DNA from: Elusimicrobia bacterium HGW-Elusimicrobia-2
GTDB taxonomy: Bacteria > CG03
Reading direction: 5' to 3'
Assembly: GCA_002841685.1 (NCBI GenBank)
Contig: PHAM01000041.1
Span: 1 to 17,012, forward strand
Length of the DNA: 17,012 bases
The translations under genes were made by a program, and so were the position numbers. Below are positions 14,365 to 17,012 of the stretch, piece after piece (the stretch's first letter is position 1; every line of letters begins with the position of its first letter). The notes beneath the pieces are model-generated. The model saw nothing but the letters and a program-made list of their open reading frames with translations. It made no database searches and was not told where the DNA came from.

Positions 14365-15699
14365 TTAATACCTATGAAATATCAATTCATTGCTGATAGA
14401 TTTATTTATTTCACCTGTTTTTACATCAATGATTCTAAAACTTGCATACACAAAAGTTCCTGTGTTTTGTTGATAGTCCTGGAACGCACTTTTATACTCA
14501 CTGACCGCTATCAAAGATGGCGCTATGGGCGAAATGAGCTGCCCAGGCTTTCTTGGCTCTAATGCCCCATACGCCTGTAAATACTGCCCCGGAGAAGGTT
14601 TTACACCAGGTTGATATGTTGAATATGCCGAACCTACAATGATGTAGTCTGCATTCAAAATATTTCCTACTTCAATACATTTATTTTCCGTAAGCCCGCT
14701 TAAGCTAATCTTCCATTCATTTGTAATCTTACTTAACTCGTTCCTCTCAACAACTTTATAACCCATTCCCATATAATCAGATATTATTTTTTCAGTTACC
14801 CCCCAATTATCATTTTGAAATGGAAAGACGGCGACACATGTTTTCGCATCGTATACTTTTTCTTGATATTCTGTCTTTTTCCAATCCGCATTTTCAGAAG
14901 TGGTATCCTCCTCCACGACCATATCTGTTTTTGAAATGTGTTCGTAAATATATATTAAAGGATTTTCTCCATATTTACGAGCTTCAATATCCTTGAAATA
15001 TCTCTTTGATTCTTCCGGGTTATCTTTTAAAAAAGCAAACACTTTGTCTATTCCTTTGTCTCCATATTTCTCTTTAAACTCAGTTATTTCACGGTTCATC
15101 TGAATCTCCTGTGTACTTAAAGCAGCTTTTATTTTTTCCCGTTTTAATAGAAACTCTTTTTTTTTACTATTCCGCAAAATCGTTAATATTACTTCAGTGC
15201 CTATTTTCCCTTCCATTTTCTTGGCAAATTCTTCGGAAGTCAAACCTTTTGCACTTATCCCATCAATCTTGGTTATTTTATCCATTTCTATAATTCCCGA
15301 TTTGCTTGCCGGTGTTTCTGGAAAAACGTTTATTACTCTAAAAAAACCATCTTGAAAAGCAAGGTATTGGATTCCAATACCAACAAACTCATGGAATTTC
15401 TCTTCCGGGTTATTCCCGATGACAATGTCTTTTGAGCTATTTTGCCTGAGTGTTTTCAATTCTTCATTTACAGAAATGAGGTACATAGAATCAAGACCTT
15501 GCTCTTGATACTTTTCAATTACTCTCTCTAAAAAATTTATGCTTGCATCTGTTCCAGACGGTTTTATAACTCTTTGATAATACTGAATATCGCTTTCAAG
15601 CGATTTTTGCAAATTTTTCTGACTTGTATTTGCAAAACTAAATTGGGAAATAAATATTCCACATAAAATACTTAAAACTATTTTATTTCTATTTTTCAC
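14365..15699 (-). CDS. Exported PDZ-domain protein with CsgG/FlgO-like C-terminal domain
   Basis: A 444-residue protein of unrecognised specific function. An N-terminal signal peptide (charged MKNRNK, hydrophobic core, likely cleavage after SFA at about residue 23) suggests export to the periplasm or envelope; the Cys13 is not in a lipobox. Residues ~105-190 form a PDZ domain (IGIQYLAF, then INVFPETPASKSGIIEMDKI). A charged helical linker follows. Residues ~287-440 resemble the CsgG/FlgO fold (CVAVFPF, GYKVVERNELSKI, SLSGLTENKCIEVGNILNAD, IIVGSAY), a module that often assembles at the outer membrane. The start is a GTG (15697-15699) behind a GGGGG ribosome-binding site. Codon use is AT-rich, unlike the gcv genes. 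It follows the membrane-protein gene after 41 bases and is probably its operon partner. Confidence 0.7.
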   Translation of the reverse strand: MKNRNKIVLSILCGIFISQFSFANTSQKNLQKSLESDIQYYQRVIKPSGTDASINFLERVIEKYQEQGLDSMYLISVNEELKTLRQNSSKDIVIGNNPEEKFHEFVGIGIQYLAFQDGFFRVINVFPETPASKSGIIEMDKITKIDGISAKGLTSEEFAKKMEGKIGTEVILTILRNSKKKEFLLKREKIKAALSTQEIQMNREITEFKEKYGDKGIDKVFAFLKDNPEESKRYFKDIEARKYGENPLIYIYEHISKTDMVVEEDTTSENADWKKTEYQEKVYDAKTCVAVFPFQNDNWGVTEKIISDYMGMGYKVVERNELSKITNEWKISLSGLTENKCIEVGNILNADYIIVGSAYSTYQPGVKPSPGQYLQAYGALEPRKPGQLISPIAPSLIAVSEYKSAFQDYQQNTGTFVYASFRIIDVKTGEINKSISNELIFHRY

Positions 15700-15740
15700 A
15701 TTTTCCCCCGTTTAATATTAAATTTCTAACTATGCCAAAA

Positions 15741-16760
15741 TCAATCAACCAAAAAAGTTTTTAACATTACATATGTAATCAAAAAAAACAATATCCACAG
15801 TAGTAATTTCATCCACAGACTATCACTCCCTATTCCACTCGTCGGGTGATATGTATTTTGAAAATTTTCATGTTGAGCTCTTTTTATTAGTGATTCTATT
15901 ATGTTCTTTTCACTTTCGTTAGGCTCCCAATTATTAGCTTCTAGTGCATACCACGCTTTTAACCTCAATTTATAATTAAGCTTTTCATTTTTTAAAAATT
16001 CGACTAAAAAAGGACATATATCTTGCACTGTTTCCAATTGTTTTTTAAGCTTTTCAATATCTTTTTCAAGTTCCAGCGCAAAACTGTCGGGAGAAGGTTT
16101 ATCACGACGATCATCAAAATGTATAAGTTCATCAGTCCAAATTTCTGGTATTTCTTCTTCTTTATTTTTTATCAATTGCGCAATTTTATCTGGCGCCGTT
16201 TTTCTTATTTCCCCTAAAATTCCAATTGCTGTTTCGGGTCCTTTAATCCCAGTAAATCCTTCAATCTCAGCAATCAAGTTTAATAATTTACCCTTAAATC
16301 CTTCATGCTTATTAACATACAAATACAAAAATATAATAGCTGGCGGTCCTATTTCTACTAATGCTTCTGTAGAAATTTTTCTTAGATTATCGTTTTTCAA
16401 ACTTCTAATTAAATAAGGTGCCATGGATGTACCTACGTTAGCAAGCTTTTTTGCTATATCTTGATAATGCCCTGAATCTCTTTCCAATATGTTTACCAAT
16501 ATAGGAATAACAAAAACTTTGCCAATTTTAACAAATATCCAAGAAAAACTTCTGTATAAAATTGAAACTATAGCCCCTATGACAACGATAGGTATCGTTG
16601 CAGCCATTATAAAAGTCATTACAGATAGCATGGGAAATATAAATATATAAATCCCCAAATTTTTGAATATGGTAAAAATTAGCAAACCCAATTTTTTTGC
16701 CAATAGCAACATCATACGAATCCATTTCCAAATTTTATATTTAATTTTCATTTTTCTCAT
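15741..16760 (-). CDS. Multi-pass membrane protein with helical-repeat-like middle, unknown function
   Basis: I do not recognise this 339-residue protein. The first ~90 residues are strongly hydrophobic with about three membrane segments (around LGLLIFTIF, IYIFIFPMLSVMTFIMAATIPIVVIGAIV, VFVIPILVNIL). The middle is helical and repeat-like (LANVGTSMAPYLIRSLKND, STEALVEIGPPAI), resembling HEAT/Armadillo units, and includes a charged coiled stretch (ALELEKDIEKLKKQLETVQD). A last membrane helix (LLLWILFFLITYVMLKTF) ends the chain. The ATG at 16760 is preferred; an in-frame GTG at 16784 would place eight codons in a hairpin. No good ribosome-binding site is visible. It is AT-rich, and its probable partner downstream is the PDZ/CsgG-like protein. 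Confidence 0.6.
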   Translation of the reverse strand: MRKMKIKYKIWKWIRMMLLLAKKLGLLIFTIFKNLGIYIFIFPMLSVMTFIMAATIPIVVIGAIVSILYRSFSWIFVKIGKVFVIPILVNILERDSGHYQDIAKKLANVGTSMAPYLIRSLKNDNLRKISTEALVEIGPPAIIFLYLYVNKHEGFKGKLLNLIAEIEGFTGIKGPETAIGILGEIRKTAPDKIAQLIKNKEEEIPEIWTDELIHFDDRRDKPSPDSFALELEKDIEKLKKQLETVQDICPFLVEFLKNEKLNYKLRLKAWYALEANNWEPNESEKNIIESLIKRAQHENFQNTYHPTSGIGSDSLWMKLLLWILFFLITYVMLKTFLVD

Positions 16761-16788
16761 AATAAAACAGGGGCGAGCAACCACCCCT
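16761..16788 (-). terminator. Terminator-like hairpin just before the membrane-protein gene
   Basis: Read on the minus strand, AGGGG (16788-16784), a 10-base loop, and CCCCT (16773-16769) form a GC-rich stem, followed by GTTTTATT and then the ATG at 16760. The shape is that of an intrinsic terminator. It lies downstream of non-coding leader DNA, not of another gene, so it may be an attenuator rather than a gene-end signal. Its 5' arm shares bases with the long inverted repeat next to it. Confidence 0.45.
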
Positions 16789-16864
16789 CAGTAACTCTAC
16801 AGTAAAACTGCAAAATGACTGTCACCACAAAGCAACAGCCTTCTCCGCACTGTAGAGTTAGAGG
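16786..16864 (-). repeat. Long inverted repeat in the leader of the membrane-protein gene
   Basis: TAACTCTACAGT at 16792-16803 and ACTGTAGAGTTA at 16849-16860 are perfect 12-base inverted copies. The stem continues outward with CCTC (16786-16789) and GAGG (16861-16864) past a two-base bulge (16790-16791). The loop is 45 bases. In the minus-strand RNA this would be a 16-pair hairpin ending in the bases needed by the terminator-like stem. It could alternatively be the ends of a tiny mobile element, but there is no target-site duplication. Confidence 0.55.
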
Positions 16865-17012
16865 ATATTCTCCCCTTTGAGGAAAGGCTTTTAAACTTAA
16901 TTTTTTATTTCTTCCTAAGTTGAGCGATTCATAGTTGAAAAAAGCACCTCCAAAAGGTATAATATCGACGATAAGACTGAGCTAAAAAGTTTTATCAACA
17001 TTAACCCAGGAG
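16865..17012. other. Non-coding, AT-rich intergenic region at the right end
   Basis: No gene is seen here. A small stem (CCTTT 16874-16878 with AAAGG 16883-16887, tetraloop GAGG, then CTTTT) lies on the plus strand but is too weak to call a terminator. The last bases (CCCAGGAG) look like a ribosome-binding site, implying a plus-strand gene beginning just past the window, driven by the promoter listed separately. Confidence 0.5.
16935..16963 (+). promoter_or_regulatory. Near-consensus sigma-70 promoter for a gene beyond the window
   Basis: TTGAAA at 16935-16940 and a perfect TATAAT at 16958-16963 are separated by exactly 17 bases. Transcription would start near 16970 and give a leader of at least 42 bases, ending in the AGGAG at the window edge. 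This is the best-looking promoter in the window. Confidence 0.7.

Noticed and set aside
16761-16784. Extension of the membrane-protein gene to the GTG at 16784
   Set aside because: The extra eight codons fall in the loop and arm of a GC hairpin and the T-rich tail. They have no ribosome-binding site and add no family-like sequence.
16761-16800. T-box antiterminator
   Set aside because: The AGGGGTGGTTGCTCG stretch is superficially T-box-like, but it lacks the UGGNACC core. The downstream gene is not an aminoacyl-tRNA synthetase or amino-acid gene.
16786-16864. Integron attC site or ends of a small mobile element
   Set aside because: The 3' arm gives GTTAGAG, which breaks the GTTRRRY core. 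There is no cassette-like spacing of neighbouring genes, no integrase, and no target-site duplication flanks the repeat.

Overview
The window reads as a chromosomal segment of a Gram-negative bacterium. An LPS-transport lipoprotein (LptE-like) sits in the conserved string leuS-lptE-holA, next to rpsT and murJ, and lptE implies an LPS-bearing outer membrane. Gene order and protein style resemble deep-branching Gram-negative lineages (Elusimicrobiota, Omnitrophota or deltaproteobacterial types), but I cannot place the organism firmly. Most of the window is moderately GC-rich (one sampled 60-base line in gcvPB is 55% G+C). The last ~2.7 kb is clearly AT-rich (one sampled line is 33%).

Layout. 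138-1640 (-) is murJ, the lipid II flippase. 1722-1994 (+) is rpsT, with a good extended -10 promoter whose -35 box touches the murJ start codon. It is the only complete plus-strand gene. 5863 down to 1962 (-) is leuS-lptE-holA, with start/stop overlap or very short spacing; holA runs into the tail of rpsT by 33 bases. 6709-5918 (-) is a nitrilase-superfamily amidohydrolase of the Nit2-like kind.

14281 down to 6870 (-) is a compact glycine-cleavage locus in the order gcvT, gcvH, gcvPA, gcvPB, a fused lipoyl-assembly gene, and lpdA. Together these encode T, H, the two halves of P, and L (dihydrolipoamide dehydrogenase). The fused protein has an N-terminal LipM-type octanoyltransferase and a C-terminal radical-SAM lipoyl synthase (LipA) in one 547-residue chain. 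The locus therefore appears to carry both the enzyme system and the means to build lipoate on the GcvH lysine. This fusion inside the gcv operon is the most unusual item in the window.

16760 down to 14365 (-) holds two AT-rich genes unlike their neighbours: a multi-pass membrane protein with a helical-repeat-like middle, then a secreted protein with a PDZ domain and a CsgG/FlgO-like C-terminal domain. They look like an acquired or fast-evolving accessory pair. The ~250 bases beyond them are non-coding. That stretch contains a long inverted repeat, a terminator-like hairpin that shares bases with it, and a near-consensus sigma-70 promoter pointing rightwards to a gene starting just outside the window (the last bases are an AGGAG ribosome-binding site).

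Other structure: a 9+9 palindrome between the AT-rich pair and gcvT, and a GC-rich dispersed repeat found in two intergenic gaps (between the nitrilase gene and lpdA, and between gcvPB and the lip fusion). No tRNA, rRNA, CRISPR array or recognisable transposase was seen.
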